Positions 35,528 to 45,141 of a stretch of DNA of 64,000 bases are shown one piece after another. This DNA comes from CAYLLN01 sp036496265. Lineage in GTDB: Bacteria > Planctomycetota > Planctomycetia > Pirellulales > Pirellulaceae. Position numbers and translations under genes: made by a program. Under the pieces are notes generated by a model. The model was not told the DNA's origin, made no database searches, and saw only the letters and a program-made list of their open reading frames with translations. Position 1 is the first letter of the stretch; the number at the start of each line of letters is the position of its first letter. Where the stretch lies: positions 18,922-82,921 of the forward strand of contig DASXLL010000327.1 in the NCBI GenBank assembly GCA_036496265.1, in the 5' to 3' direction.

Positions 35528-37219
35528 ATGTTCGTCCTCGAAAATCCCGTTCTCCAGCGCGAGCTGCTCGTCAACCTGCGGATGGGTCGGGCCTTCGTGT
35601 TGCTGCTGCTCTATCAAGCATTGCTCGGCGCAGTGGTTTATTTCGCCTGGCCGCAGGATACGCGGCTCGACCTCACGTCGAATAGCGCTAGCGTGCAGCA
35701 GACCAAGCGCCTCGTGAATCTGTTCTTCGTCGGGCAGTTCGTCCTTGCCTCGATGATGGCGCCGAGCTTCGCCGCTGGCTCGATCACCGGCGAAAAGGAA
35801 CGCAAGACGTACGAAATGCTCCTGGCCAGTCCGCTGCGCCCCGCCGCGATCGTCCTCGGCAAGCTCGTTGCGTCGCTCACTCACTTAGGCGTTCTCATCT
35901 TTGCCTCGCTGCCGATCGTCATGCTCTGCCTGCCTCTGGGCGGGGTCTCGCTTTACGAAGTCCTCGCCGCGTACCTTGGTTTGATCCTCTCCGTGATCTC
36001 CTTCGGAATGATCAGCGTCGCCGCCAGCGCCTATTTCCAGCGCACCAGCGCCTCGCTCGTCGTTTCGTACCTGCTGATCCTGCCACTCGCCATTTTGGGC
36101 GTCATTGTTTGGATGAACCTCGCCGAGCAGGGGCTCTTCCGCCTCATGCTCATTCTCACCGTATTGCCCGCCGTCACGGCCGCACTCGTCATCGCACTTT
36201 TCTTCAACACCAGCGCCCTTCTGCTGCATCCGCCCGACGTCGGCAGTGAAGGCAAAGAAGTCGTCGATCTGGAGCAAGAGGCCCAGCAAGCCGTCGGTCT
36301 CGTCATTCAGCGCGATCAATTTCCCGACAAGCTCTTCGCGCCGCCCAAGCGTGACGATCTTCTCGAGGATGACGCCAACCCCGTCTACGACAAGGAAATT
36401 CGCAGCGAGATTTTCAGCCAGGGCACGCTTATGCTGCGGCTGGTGATTCAGGTCAGCATGCTCTTGGCCATTCCGTTCATGGCCGTTTGCCTTTACATCT
36501 GGCCGGAAAACGCCAAGTGGTATATCTGCTACGTCGTCATGTTTAACATGTTGGTGGGCCCGGTATTTTCGGCCGGCAGCGTGACGAGCGAGCGCGAGCG
36601 AGAAACGCTCGACCTCTTGCTGACGACCGTCATCACGCCTTGGCAAATTCTGTGGGGCAAACTGATCGCTGGCCTGCGCGTCTCCAGCGTGCTGACGCTC
36701 TTCCTCGTTTGGCCGGTGCTCCTCGCCTGCGTCATGGTCTCCGTCTATTGGTCGAACCTGCTCTCCGTGATCGCCTATCTGCTGATCGTGCTCATCACGT
36801 GCCTGACGACCGCGATGATCGCCCTCTTTTGCTCGGTACTTTTCAAAAAAACCTCGCAAGCCATGATGACGACTTATCTATCGATCGTTCTGCTTTTCAC
36901 CGCGCCGCTTGCCATCCAGTATTTCGCCGACACGTTCTTTCCTTACGACGAAAACCATCCCGAGCTGAATCGCAACACGCTGCTCATTCGCAACGCCAGC
37001 TTCACCAGCCCCTTCGCCGCGGCTCAGGCCGTTCCGCTCGACGCCCAAACCTTGAGCACCAATGTCAACTCGCCCACCGGCCTCAATGCCGCCCAAGCCG
37101 CTGCCATCGGCAACTGGCCGCTCTTTCTCGGCTACGTCGCCTTTAGCCTCGCGCTCGACGGCCTGCTGCTCGTCACGATGATGTGGCTCTTCAACACGCG
37201 CTGGCGGGTTGCGGGCTAA
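35528..37219 (+). CDS. ABC-2 type transporter permease
   Basis: 563 residues from ATG 35528. Two halves of about six helices each: residues about 20-235 and 315-555. ABC-2 signature-like segments appear in both halves: GSITGEKERKTYEMLLASPLRP and GSVTSERERETLDLLLTTVITP. A cytoplasmic linker (about 240-310) is charged. No ATPase gene is adjacent. Planctomycetes commonly have this fused double permease with a separate ATPase, so substrates (polysaccharide or Cu/NosY-like) remain open. Confidence 0.85.
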   Translation: MFVLENPVLQRELLVNLRMGRAFVLLLLYQALLGAVVYFAWPQDTRLDLTSNSASVQQTKRLVNLFFVGQFVLASMMAPSFAAGSITGEKERKTYEMLLASPLRPAAIVLGKLVASLTHLGVLIFASLPIVMLCLPLGGVSLYEVLAAYLGLILSVISFGMISVAASAYFQRTSASLVVSYLLILPLAILGVIVWMNLAEQGLFRLMLILTVLPAVTAALVIALFFNTSALLLHPPDVGSEGKEVVDLEQEAQQAVGLVIQRDQFPDKLFAPPKRDDLLEDDANPVYDKEIRSEIFSQGTLMLRLVIQVSMLLAIPFMAVCLYIWPENAKWYICYVVMFNMLVGPVFSAGSVTSERERETLDLLLTTVITPWQILWGKLIAGLRVSSVLTLFLVWPVLLACVMVSVYWSNLLSVIAYLLIVLITCLTTAMIALFCSVLFKKTSQAMMTTYLSIVLLFTAPLAIQYFADTFFPYDENHPELNRNTLLIRNASFTSPFAAAQAVPLDAQTLSTNVNSPTGLNAAQAAAIGNWPLFLGYVAFSLALDGLLLVTMMWLFNTRWRVAG

Positions 37220-37240
37220 TCGATAAACTTCTGCCGCTCG

Positions 37241-39310
37241 CTATCGCTTCGGCCGATAACCGCGGCCGGGATCGCGGCGGGATTGCTTTTGTTTTCGAGT
37301 CGCGTTGCGATTGCCAGCGCCGGTTCCTGGCGGCGTATGGACATAGTTGCCGGCGAACCGCTGGTTGGCGTCCTGCTGTCGGCGCTTCAGCGCTTCTCGC
37401 GGCGGCCGGCTGGGGATGAGGCAGTCGCAGCCGTCGCCAATGAGGTCGGTGCGTTTGGCCTGGCGGAGCGCTTCCTGGACTTCGAAGTAGTTTTCCGGCT
37501 TAAAAAACTGCATCAAAGCCCGCTGCAGCTTGCGGTCGCGGAGTTGCCGGGAGACATGCACGGGCTTTTTCGTGAACGGATCGATTCCCGTGTAATACAT
37601 TGCCGTGGCCACATCGAACGGCGCCGGAATGAAGTCCTGCACCTGGTCGGGTCGGTAGCCGTTCTGCTTAAGAAAGACGGCCAGATGGATCATCGCGTCC
37701 AGATCGCTGGCCGGATGGCTGGCAATGAAATATGGCACGATGTACTGCTTTTTGCCGGCTTTTTTCGACTCGCGATCGAAGGCTTCGGCGAATTCTTCGA
37801 AGTCGTCGTTGGCCGGCTTGCGCATTTTCATCAGCACTTCGGGATCGACATGCTCGGGAGCGACTTTGAGATGGCCGCCGACGTGATGCTGGGCCAGCTC
37901 GCGCATGTATTCGGGCGACCGGCGGGCGAGATCCATGCGCAGGCCGCTGGCGACGAGCACTTTTTTGATGCCCGGCACTTCGCGCGCCTCGCGCATCAGC
38001 TCGATCAACGGACCGTGATCGGTGCCGAGCAGCTTGCAGATCGTCGGATGAACGCACGATTGCCGCCGGCAAACCGCTTCGACCTCCGGCTGCGTGCATT
38101 TCATCTCATACATGTTGGCGGTTGGTCCACCGATGTCGCTGATGGTGCCTTTGAATTTAGGATCGGCAGCCATTTGCTCGATTTCGAGCAGCACCGACTC
38201 TTTGCTGCGCGACTGAATCGTGCGGCCCTGATGAGCCGTAATCGAGCAGAACGTGCAGCCGCCGAAACAGCCGCGCATGATCGTGACCGAATCCTTGATC
38301 ATCTCGAACGCCGGAATTGGCTCGCGATAAGCCGGGTGCGGCTGACGCGTATAAGGCAATGTGTAAACCACATCCATCGCCATCTGCGAAATTGGAAATC
38401 GCGGCGGATTGGCCACCACAGCCTGTTTTCCATGCCACTGGACCAATCGCTTGGCGTTATAGGGATTCGTTTCGTTATGAATAATCCGCGTTGCCTCAGC
38501 GAAAGTCGGCTTATCGGCACATACATCGTCGTAACTGGGCAATACGAGGGCTTCCTGTGGCGGCGATTCGCTCGCCCCGAGCGCATACGCGACGCCGCGC
38601 AAGTCACGCAGGCTTTTGACCGTTTCGCCAGCGGCTAAACGCTGCGCAATTTCCAGAATCGCCTCTTCTCCCATCCCGTAGACCAGCAAATCCGCCTTGC
38701 AATCCAGCAAGATCGATTTCCGCACCTTATCCGACCAATAGTCGTAGTGAGCCAGTCGCCGCAGCGAAGCTTCGACGCCACCGGCGATGACGGGCACGCC
38801 GGGATAAGCCTCGCGGGCGCGTTGGCAATAGCTCAGCGTCGCCCGATCAGGCCGCAGGCCGATGCGACCGCCGGGCGAGTAGGCGTCCGCGTTGCGGACC
38901 TTCTTGTTGGCCGTGTAGTGATTGATCATTGAGTCCATGTTGCCCGCGCTGATTCCGAAGAACAGCCGCGGACGTCCAAACCGCCGCCAATCATCCACTT
39001 TTCGCCAATCCGGCTGACTGACAATGCCAACGCGAAACCCAGCCGCCTCCAGCACGCGGCCCAGAATGGCCATGGCAAAACTCGGATGATCGATGTAGGC
39101 GTCGCCGGTGACGAAGACAATGTCGAGTTCGTCCCAGCCGCGTTCTGCGGCTTCGTCCATCGACATCGGCAGCGCCGTGGGGTAGGCCTCTGGCCTGCCC
39201 TGAAGTTCATTTGGCCGGCCGAAGGCCCGCGCCACGGGGACTCGCAGGGATTCAAGCAGTGTCCCCAGCCGGCCGGCATTGGGGTTGAAGACTGGCAGCG
39301 CAGAACTCAT
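37241..39310 (-). CDS. YgiQ-family radical SAM protein
   Basis: 689 residues. After an N-terminal B12-binding-like region (VFVTGDAYIDHPSFAMAILG), the radical-SAM motif MRGCFGGCTFCSI (Cx3Cx2C) lies about residues 330-342, with ITAHQGRTIQSRS after it, typical of YgiQ. The C-terminus (about 620-689) is basic and Arg/Gln-rich. YgiQ is a widespread SAM enzyme of uncertain reaction. It is convergent with the ABC permease, 21 nt apart, and divergent from fabF. Confidence 0.92.
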   Translation of the reverse strand: MSSALPVFNPNAGRLGTLLESLRVPVARAFGRPNELQGRPEAYPTALPMSMDEAAERGWDELDIVFVTGDAYIDHPSFAMAILGRVLEAAGFRVGIVSQPDWRKVDDWRRFGRPRLFFGISAGNMDSMINHYTANKKVRNADAYSPGGRIGLRPDRATLSYCQRAREAYPGVPVIAGGVEASLRRLAHYDYWSDKVRKSILLDCKADLLVYGMGEEAILEIAQRLAAGETVKSLRDLRGVAYALGASESPPQEALVLPSYDDVCADKPTFAEATRIIHNETNPYNAKRLVQWHGKQAVVANPPRFPISQMAMDVVYTLPYTRQPHPAYREPIPAFEMIKDSVTIMRGCFGGCTFCSITAHQGRTIQSRSKESVLLEIEQMAADPKFKGTISDIGGPTANMYEMKCTQPEVEAVCRRQSCVHPTICKLLGTDHGPLIELMREAREVPGIKKVLVASGLRMDLARRSPEYMRELAQHHVGGHLKVAPEHVDPEVLMKMRKPANDDFEEFAEAFDRESKKAGKKQYIVPYFIASHPASDLDAMIHLAVFLKQNGYRPDQVQDFIPAPFDVATAMYYTGIDPFTKKPVHVSRQLRDRKLQRALMQFFKPENYFEVQEALRQAKRTDLIGDGCDCLIPSRPPREALKRRQQDANQRFAGNYVHTPPGTGAGNRNATRKQKQSRRDPGRGYRPKR

Positions 39311-39361
39311 GGTTGGCGCTGACCGGAACGACGCTCAGCAGCGCGTTCCGCCTTTCGGAAA

Positions 39362-39396
39362 CTGTAGGGAACGCCCTCTGTGGCGTTCCTTTACAG
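39362..39396. repeat. C-type hairpin (GGGAACGCC/GGCGTTCCC)
   Basis: CTGTAGGGAACGCC and the complementary GGCGTTCCTTTACAG enclose a 7-nt loop. A sister copy is at 51569-51600. It lies in the divergent 283-nt region between ygiQ and fabF, where I recognise no promoter. Confidence 0.75.
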
Positions 39397-39593
39397 AAAT
39401 TGTGATGAGCTAGTTATCCCGCCAAGGAATCCGCAGCCGCTCATTCAGCCACTCGCTCCTGGGGGCGATGAGCTTTTATTCTAGGCGATGATTTCTTATC
39501 CGTCACGAGCTACCTGCCGACCTACCCCCGTTTGCCGCCGCTTGGTACAGTCAATTCGAAGGTTTTCGCTCGCTTCCCCAGGAAATCTGCCAT

Positions 39594-40877
39594 ATGCGTC
39601 GCCGCGTTGTTGTCACCGGTATGGGCTGCATCAATCCGCTCGGCAACGATGTGGAGTCGATGTGGAACGGCGTGAAGGAAGGCCGGTCGGGCGTCGCCCA
39701 TACGACGATTTTTGACGCCAGCAAATTTCCGACGAAAATCTCCGCCGAGATCAAGAACTGGGACATCACCAAGACCGGTGAAGACGCCCAAACCTGGAAG
39801 CACCGCGCGCGGCACACCAAATTCGCCTGTGGCGCGGCGAAGCAAGCAGTAGCCCAGTCGGGAATTCTCGATGCGGGTCTGGAACCGACGCGAATTGGCG
39901 TCTACCTCGGCTGCGGTGAAGGGGCCCAGGATTTTACGTCGTTCGCGCAGATGGTCACAGCCGCGCTGAAGCCTGATGGTCTCGATTTGGCCGCGTTTGC
40001 GAAGAAGGGACTGGAAATTCTCAATCCCGCGGCTGAGATTGAGCAAGAGCCGAACATGCCTGCGGGCTACGTGGCCGGTCTGTTCAACCTGCAAGGCCCC
40101 AACGCGAACTGCCTCACCGCCTGTGCCGCGTCGAGCCAGGCGATTGGGGAAGCGACCGAAATCATTCGCCGCGGCGACGCCGACGCGATGCTCAGTGGCG
40201 GCGCTCACAGCATGATTCATCCGTTTGGCGTCACGGGATTTAACTTGCTGACGGCCCTTTCGACGAGCAATGACGAGCCGACGAAGGCCAGCCGGCCGTT
40301 CGACCGGCTGCGCGACGGCTTTGTCCTTGGCGAGGGTGGCGCGATGATCGTTCTCGAAGAGCTCGGGCACGCCAAACGCCGCGGCGCGACGATTCTTGCC
40401 GAAGTTTTAGGCTACGGCACGACCGCCGATGCTTACCGCATCACCGATATTCACCCCGACGGTCGCGGCGCGATTGCCTGCATGAAAATGGCCATCGCCG
40501 ACGCCAGGCTCTCACCAGCCGACATTCAATACGTCAATGCTCACGGCACCAGCACGGCAGTCAACGACCGCGTCGAGACGGTCGCTTGCAAGCAAGTCTT
40601 CGGCGATCGGGCCTATCAAACACCCGTTTCCAGCACGAAAAGCATGATGGGCCACCTCATCGCCGCCGCGGGCGTCACGGAATCGATCGTTTGCATGCTG
40701 GCAATTCGCGACAATGTGTTGCCGCCGACGATCAACTACGAGAATCCCGACCCGGATCTCGATCTCGATTATGTAGCGAACCAGTCCCGGCCGGCGCCAG
40801 TCAATTACGCACTTAGCAATTCGTTCGGCTTCGGCGGGCAGAATATCTCGCTCGTCCTCGGACGATTTCGCGCATAA
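39594..40877 (+). CDS. fabF: Beta-ketoacyl-ACP synthase II
   Basis: 427 residues. The catalytic triad of the FabF type is visible: Cys in NCLTACAASSQAIGEA, His in VNAHGTSTAVND and His in SMMGHLIAAAGVTE. GEGGAMIVLEE and NSFGFGGQN complete the thiolase fold. It condenses malonyl-ACP with acyl-ACP in fatty-acid elongation. There is no adjacent acpP or fabG, so a planctomycete paralogue in another lipid pathway is possible. No SD-like site is clear just upstream of ATG 39594. Confidence 0.95.
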   Translation: MRRRVVVTGMGCINPLGNDVESMWNGVKEGRSGVAHTTIFDASKFPTKISAEIKNWDITKTGEDAQTWKHRARHTKFACGAAKQAVAQSGILDAGLEPTRIGVYLGCGEGAQDFTSFAQMVTAALKPDGLDLAAFAKKGLEILNPAAEIEQEPNMPAGYVAGLFNLQGPNANCLTACAASSQAIGEATEIIRRGDADAMLSGGAHSMIHPFGVTGFNLLTALSTSNDEPTKASRPFDRLRDGFVLGEGGAMIVLEELGHAKRRGATILAEVLGYGTTADAYRITDIHPDGRGAIACMKMAIADARLSPADIQYVNAHGTSTAVNDRVETVACKQVFGDRAYQTPVSSTKSMMGHLIAAAGVTESIVCMLAIRDNVLPPTINYENPDPDLDLDYVANQSRPAPVNYALSNSFGFGGQNISLVLGRFRA

Positions 40878-41112
40878 TCATGTCGGACCAGCCGTTGACG
40901 ACCTCCATCGCTTCTTATAGGATCAGCGATTCGCAAAAATTGAAAGCGGTTGGCTAAACGCAGTCCCGAGGTAGTGATTTGCGGGGATTCTGCGCTTCTG
41001 GCGGGTTGTCGAAGTGGCCGATGCGCGTGATATTGGCCTTTCTGCCCGCCCAGTGGTCGGGGCCTGGTTTGGTTCCGGTTAACGCAAGCAGAGAACGCGG
41101 AGTAGTAACGAA
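40878..41112. promoter_or_regulatory. Leader of the S10/spc operon
   Basis: 235 nt between fabF and rpsJ. It should hold the main operon promoter; no unmistakable -35/-10 pair was found. The L4-type leader structures known in E. coli were not recognised. Confidence 0.35.
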
Positions 41113-41433
41113 GTGGCAGCGAAAGAGGTAATTCGAATTCGAATGGAGGCGTATGACCACGCCATTCTGGACCAAAGCGCCCAGGAGATCGTGGACACCG
41201 CCAAGCGCACGCACAGCGAAGTGCATGGCCCGATTCCGCTGCCGACGCGAGTCGAGCGGTACACGGTGCTGTCGGGTCCGAATATCGATAAGAAGGCGCG
41301 GCAGCAGTTCGAGATTCGAACGCACAAGCGCTTGATCGATATTGTGCAGGCGACGGCCAAGACGATCGAGGCTTTGAACAAGCTGAGCCTTCCCGCCGGT
41401 GTGGACATCAAGATCAAAGCTTCGACCAGATAA
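41113..41433 (+). CDS. rpsJ: Ribosomal protein uS10
   Basis: 106 residues from GTG 41113 ([48 protein letters not shown]). A small-subunit head protein; also a NusG/antitermination partner in other bacteria. First gene of the operon. Confidence 0.96.
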   Translation: MAAKEVIRIRMEAYDHAILDQSAQEIVDTAKRTHSEVHGPIPLPTRVERYTVLSGPNIDKKARQQFEIRTHKRLIDIVQATAKTIEALNKLSLPAGVDIKIKASTR

Positions 41434-41561
41434 GAACCAACAACCGAATAACCAACAACCAAAAAGAAAGGCAATAGGAAGTCGGAGAATCTAAGAACGA
41501 GTGAATCAATGGCCGGCCGCGAGGCGACGTTGGTTCTTTGGTTCTTCGGTTCTTTGAATTT
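41434..41561. repeat. R-type dyad between rpsJ and rplC
   Basis: The left arm is AAGAACC, AACAACC and AATAACC units; the right arm is GGTTCTT units (about 41530-41556), with a unique centre of about 65 nt. The dyad fills most of the 223-nt gap. Confidence 0.7.
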
Positions 41562-41656
41562 AACCCCAACGGGTTCCTATCGACTGGAAGCGGCGTGGGT
41601 AATGCGAGAGCGAGTCTCGCGGTCCCGCGAAGCAGCTAGACCACAGGATTATCGCG

Positions 41657-42385
41657 ATGACCAAGGGAATACTCGGCCGCAAGGTCGGGATGACGCAGAT
41701 TTATGACGAAGCGGGGCTATGCATCCCCGTTACCGTCGTCGAGGCGGGCCCTTGTCACGTGCTCCAGGTGCGAACGAAGGAGCGCGACGGCTACGACGCA
41801 GTGCAGCTCGGCTTTCTCGATAAGCCCAGGCGCCTCGCGGGCCGCAGTGAACGTGGTCATGTTGCCAAGCTCGAAAGCAAGCGATCGAAAAAGCTCTCTA
41901 CGGCTGGCGTTGCCGCCCCTGATAAGGCTGGTTGTGAGCCGCAGCGGTTCATTCGCGAACTGCGTGGTCCCGCCGGCGAGGCGAAGGTTGGTGGCCAAAT
42001 TACTGTTGAAGTGCTGGAAGGTGTGAAAGCCGTCGATGTCATGGGCCTGACCAAGGGCCGCGGCTATTCGGGCGCGATGAAGCGGCACAATTTCGCCGGC
42101 CAGCGAGCGACGCACGGTGTGAAGAAGGTGCATCGCCACATGGGTGGCACCGGCGCTCTGGCGGCCAACCGCGGTGGCGGTCGCATGAAAAAGGGCAAGT
42201 GCATGCCCGGTCAATATGGTCACACCCGCGTGACAATTCGCAATGTTGATGTGGTGAAGATCGACAAAGAAAACAATCTCGTGCTGATCAATGGCTGCGT
42301 CCCCGGGCCGAACGGGTCCTACGTGGTTTTGACGGCGACAAACAAGGTCGGTCCGGGTTCGCCCAAGGCAGAGGCCAAGAAGTAG
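41657..42385 (+). CDS. rplC: Ribosomal protein uL3
   Basis: 242 residues beginning MTKGILGRKVGMTQIYDEAG. The long extension reaching the peptidyl-transferase centre carries KRHNFAGQRATHGVKKVHRH and GRMKKGKCMPGQYGHTRVT. Slightly longer than E. coli L3 (209). Its 3' end is followed by duplicated stop-region sequence. Confidence 0.97.
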   Translation: MTKGILGRKVGMTQIYDEAGLCIPVTVVEAGPCHVLQVRTKERDGYDAVQLGFLDKPRRLAGRSERGHVAKLESKRSKKLSTAGVAAPDKAGCEPQRFIRELRGPAGEAKVGGQITVEVLEGVKAVDVMGLTKGRGYSGAMKRHNFAGQRATHGVKKVHRHMGGTGALAANRGGGRMKKGKCMPGQYGHTRVTIRNVDVVKIDKENNLVLINGCVPGPNGSYVVLTATNKVGPGSPKAEAKK

Positions 42386-42421
42386 CGGCGCCAAAAAGTA
42401 ATAACGGCGCCAAAAAGTAAT
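42386..42421 (+). repeat. Direct repeat after the rplC stop
   Basis: CGGCGCCAAAAAGTAAT occurs at 42386-42402 and again at 42405-42421. Each resembles the end of rplC (GCCAAGAAGTAG), suggesting tandem duplication of the stop-codon region. Confidence 0.7.
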
Positions 42422-42450
42422 GCAGTGAAGAAATAAGCTTGGATCCAGAT

Positions 42451-43089
42451 ATGGTCTCCTTACCAGTTTTCAATAAGAGCGGCGCTGAAGTCGGCAAGTA
42501 CGACATCGATATCGATGCGCTCGCCCCGAAGATCAATCAGCAATTGCTGCACGACGTCGTCGTCATGTATCAGGCGAGCGCCCGGCAGGGAACGCATCGC
42601 ACGAAAGATCGCAGCGACGTCGCCGGCACAACCAAGAAAATGTATCGCCAAAAGGGCACTGGTAACGCCCGTGCCGGTTCGCGGCGAGCCCCGCAGCGTC
42701 GTGGCGGTTATCACGTATTCGCTCTTCGCCCGCGCGATTACGGTTATCGTCTTCCTCGCAAGGCTGTGCAGGCCGCGACGAGAATGGCGATCGCCCGCAA
42801 AGTGCAGTCGCAGGACCTGATTGTGATTGATGAGTTGGCCTTCAGTGTGCCGAAAACGAAGGAAATGGCCGGGATTTTGAAGGCCCTCAAGCTCAGCGGC
42901 ACGACGACGCTCGTCGCCACCGCCGGCCTCGATCAGAACGTCTTTCGTAGTGCCCGCAATATCGACCAGGTTACCGTTTCGCCCGTCGGCGAGCTCAATG
43001 CCCTGGCCATTTTGCAGCCGCGGAAGATGTTGGTCACCAAGGCGGCACTGGATGCGATCAAAGAAAGGGCCAAATCAAAATCCAAATAG
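42451..43089 (+). CDS. rplD: Ribosomal protein uL4
   Basis: 212 residues from ATG 42451 (a TTG at 42439 is in frame). MYRQKGTGNARAGSRRAPQR is the tunnel-lining loop; IDELAFSVPKTKEM and LVTKAALDAI close the globular domain. In E. coli L4 also regulates its own operon. Its stop TAG is the first triplet of an A-type palindrome. Confidence 0.97.
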   Translation: MVSLPVFNKSGAEVGKYDIDIDALAPKINQQLLHDVVVMYQASARQGTHRTKDRSDVAGTTKKMYRQKGTGNARAGSRRAPQRRGGYHVFALRPRDYGYRLPRKAVQAATRMAIARKVQSQDLIVIDELAFSVPKTKEMAGILKALKLSGTTTLVATAGLDQNVFRSARNIDQVTVSPVGELNALAILQPRKMLVTKAALDAIKERAKSKSK

Positions 43090-43136
43090 CCGGGACCAAG
43101 TTTGGTCCCGGAGATCCGGGAGTTGTTGGCTCCTGG
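43087..43136. repeat. A-type palindrome between rplD and rplW
   Basis: TAGCCGGGACC...GGTCCCGG (43087-43111) starts at the L4 stop codon; a degenerate second half (CCGGGAG...CTCCTGG) follows to 43136. Confidence 0.85.
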
Positions 43137-43161
43137 CGGTTGGGTTGGGATGGAAATTTCT

Positions 43162-43476
43162 ATGGCCGAAACAATACAAACAACCGAGCAGCCGCGATTG
43201 GAAGCCTATCAGGTGATCCTGCGTCCGCTCGTGACCGAAAAAGGGATGCACCGCTCGACGCGCAACAATCAATACGCGTTTGAGGTGCACCTGCAAGCGA
43301 CGAAGGACGACGTGCGGCGAGCTATCGAAGAGCTGTTCAGCGTCCAGGTCGATAAAGTCCGTACGCAAAACCGCCGCGGCAAGCCGCGGAAGCATAAATT
43401 CAAGCAAGGACAAACCAAGGCCTGGAAGAAGGCAGTCGTGACGCTCGATAAAGAGCATCGGATCGACTTCTTCTAA
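43162..43476 (+). CDS. rplW: Ribosomal protein uL23
   Basis: 104 residues from ATG 43162; ATG 43150 is an alternative that adds MEIS. ILRPLVTEKGMHRST, YAFEVHLQATKDDVRRAIEE and KAWKKAVVTL are typical. It sits at the exit tunnel and docks trigger factor and SRP. Confidence 0.95.
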   Translation: MAETIQTTEQPRLEAYQVILRPLVTEKGMHRSTRNNQYAFEVHLQATKDDVRRAIEELFSVQVDKVRTQNRRGKPRKHKFKQGQTKAWKKAVVTLDKEHRIDFF

Positions 43477-43487
43477 GGAGAGTTGAT

Positions 43488-43515
43488 GACGAGTAGGTGA
43501 GTGGTGAGTAGGTAA
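43488..43515. repeat. GTGAGTAGG words between rplW and rplB
   Basis: A short tract of GTGAGTGG and GTGAGTAGG words, complementary to the ACTCACC units at 19471-19496. It occupies most of the 45-nt gap before rplB. Confidence 0.4.
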
Positions 43516-43521
43516 TACAAA

Positions 43522-44379
43522 ATGGGCATTAGGCAATACAATCCGGTAACCGCAGGCCGCCGCGGGGCGAGCGTGAGCGATTTCAAGGATCTGACCAAGG
43601 GGTCGGTTCCAGAAAAATCGCTGCTGCGTCCGTTGCGCAAGAAGGGCGGCCGCAACAATCAGGGCCGGATCACCGTTCGCCATCGTGGCGGTGGTCACAA
43701 GCAGCAATATCGCGTGATCGATTTCAAGCGCGATAAGGACGGAGTGCCGGCTAAGGTCGCCGCAATTCAATACGATCCGAATCGCAACGCCCGCATCGCC
43801 TTGCTCCATTTCGCGGACGGCGAGAAGCGCTACATATTGGCTCCGGAAGGTTTGGCCGTCGGTCAGACGGTCGAGAACGGTCCCGACGCGCCGCCGAATG
43901 TCGGGAACTGCATGCCGCTGAGCCGGATGCCGCTCGGCATTTTCGTTCATAGCATCGAATTGCAGCCAGGTCGCGGAGCTCGGCTGTGCCGTTCGGCCGG
44001 CTCGAATGCAACCTTGATGGCCCGCGAAGCGGAATGGGCCCAGATCACGCTTCCCAGCGGCGAAATCCGCCGCGTACCCGCCGGCTGTCGCGCCACCATT
44101 GGTAAGGTCGGCAACGCGGATGCGATGAACGTCGTGATTGGTAAGGCCGGCCGCAACCGCTGGAAAGGCATTCGGCCCCATGTCCGCGGCACTGCGATGA
44201 ATCCTATCGACCATCCGCACGGCGGTGGCGAAGGTCGCACTAAGGGCGGTCGGCATCCGGTCAGCCCGACTGGCGTCCTCGCCAAAGGCGGCCGCACCCG
44301 CAAGCGCGGCAAATCCTCGAACAAAGCCATCGTCCGTCGTCGCCGGTCGCGCCGCTACGGCACTATTAAATTAGTGTGA
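43522..44379 (+). CDS. rplB: Ribosomal protein uL2
   Basis: 285 residues starting [60 protein letters not shown] (conserved His region near the peptidyl-transferase centre) and [12 protein letters not shown] end as expected. Confidence 0.98.
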   Translation: MGIRQYNPVTAGRRGASVSDFKDLTKGSVPEKSLLRPLRKKGGRNNQGRITVRHRGGGHKQQYRVIDFKRDKDGVPAKVAAIQYDPNRNARIALLHFADGEKRYILAPEGLAVGQTVENGPDAPPNVGNCMPLSRMPLGIFVHSIELQPGRGARLCRSAGSNATLMAREAEWAQITLPSGEIRRVPAGCRATIGKVGNADAMNVVIGKAGRNRWKGIRPHVRGTAMNPIDHPHGGGEGRTKGGRHPVSPTGVLAKGGRTRKRGKSSNKAIVRRRRSRRYGTIKLV

Positions 44380-44414
44380 GCCAAATTGGTGTAAGGGAAT
44401 AAAGAAACAACGAC

Positions 44415-44717
44415 ATGAGCCGCTCGAGCAAAAAAGGTCCGTTTGTCGATTTCAAGGTGTTCAAGAAGGTCCAGGCTGCGCAGCAGACTGGCTCGAAGGA
44501 GCCGATCAAGACCTGGGCTCGGGCCTGCACGATCGTGCCGGAATTTGTCGGTCTGACATTCATGGTCCACAACGGCAAGACGCACTTGAAAGTATTCGTC
44601 ACGGAAGACATGGTCGGCCATCGCCTCGGCGAATTTGCCCCCACGCGGACCTTCAAGGGTCACGGCGGCAAGGCGAAGAAAGCTGAAGCGGCTGCCGCGG
44701 CGCCACCGGGTAAGTAA
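44415..44717 (+). CDS. rpsS: Ribosomal protein uS19
   Basis: 100 residues: [16 protein letters not shown], then [17 protein letters not shown] and [21 protein letters not shown] head protein of the small subunit. The C-terminus has a short Ala/Lys tail ([12 protein letters not shown]). Confidence 0.97.
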   Translation: MSRSSKKGPFVDFKVFKKVQAAQQTGSKEPIKTWARACTIVPEFVGLTFMVHNGKTHLKVFVTEDMVGHRLGEFAPTRTFKGHGGKAKKAEAAAAAPPGK

Positions 44718-44724
44718 GGCACAG

Positions 44725-44748
44725 CGGGGAGCTGTTAGCTTCCGGCTA
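44725..44748. repeat. Degenerate A-type half element
   Basis: CGGGGAGCTGTTAGCTTCCGG then CTA resembles the right half of an A-type palindrome. It lies in the 52-nt rpsS-rplV gap. Confidence 0.55.
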
Positions 44749-44769
44749 AGAGTTTTGAGGGTCGGTCAA

Positions 44770-45126
44770 ATGTCATTCAAAGCAACACATCGACACGCTC
44801 GGATCAGCGCCCGCAAGGTGCGTCCACTGGCCGATATGATCCGCGGCAAGTTCGCGGACGAGGCGCTGGATATTTTGAAGTATCAGCCGGAGCGCGGGGC
44901 GCGAATGCTCGAAAAGGTGCTGCAAAGCGCCATGGGCAATGCCCAGGATCCCGATCAGAACCCCGGCAAGACGATTCGCGTCGAGCAGCTCGTGGTGATC
45001 GACGCCCGCGTCGATGGCGGCCCGATGTTCAAGCGGATTCGGCCCGTGTCGCGCGGCATGGCCTACGGCATTCAGCGGCGAATGGCGCACATCAGCGTGA
45101 CGCTTGAAGATTTTGCGGAGCTGTAA
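44770..45126 (+). CDS. rplV: Ribosomal protein uL22
   Basis: 118 residues from ATG 44770: FKATHRHARISARKVRPLAD, then the tunnel hairpin (GGPMFKRIRPVSRGMAYGIQ) and RRMAHISVTLED. Normal length. Confidence 0.97.
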   Translation: MSFKATHRHARISARKVRPLADMIRGKFADEALDILKYQPERGARMLEKVLQSAMGNAQDPDQNPGKTIRVEQLVVIDARVDGGPMFKRIRPVSRGMAYGIQRRMAHISVTLEDFAEL

Positions 45127-45141
45127 TAGCGGAATAAACCT

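Noticed and set aside
35393..35884. Small frames near the DUF692 start considered as the missing precursor peptide
   Set aside because: They are shadows of the ABC permease gene, without Cys motifs or signal sequences.
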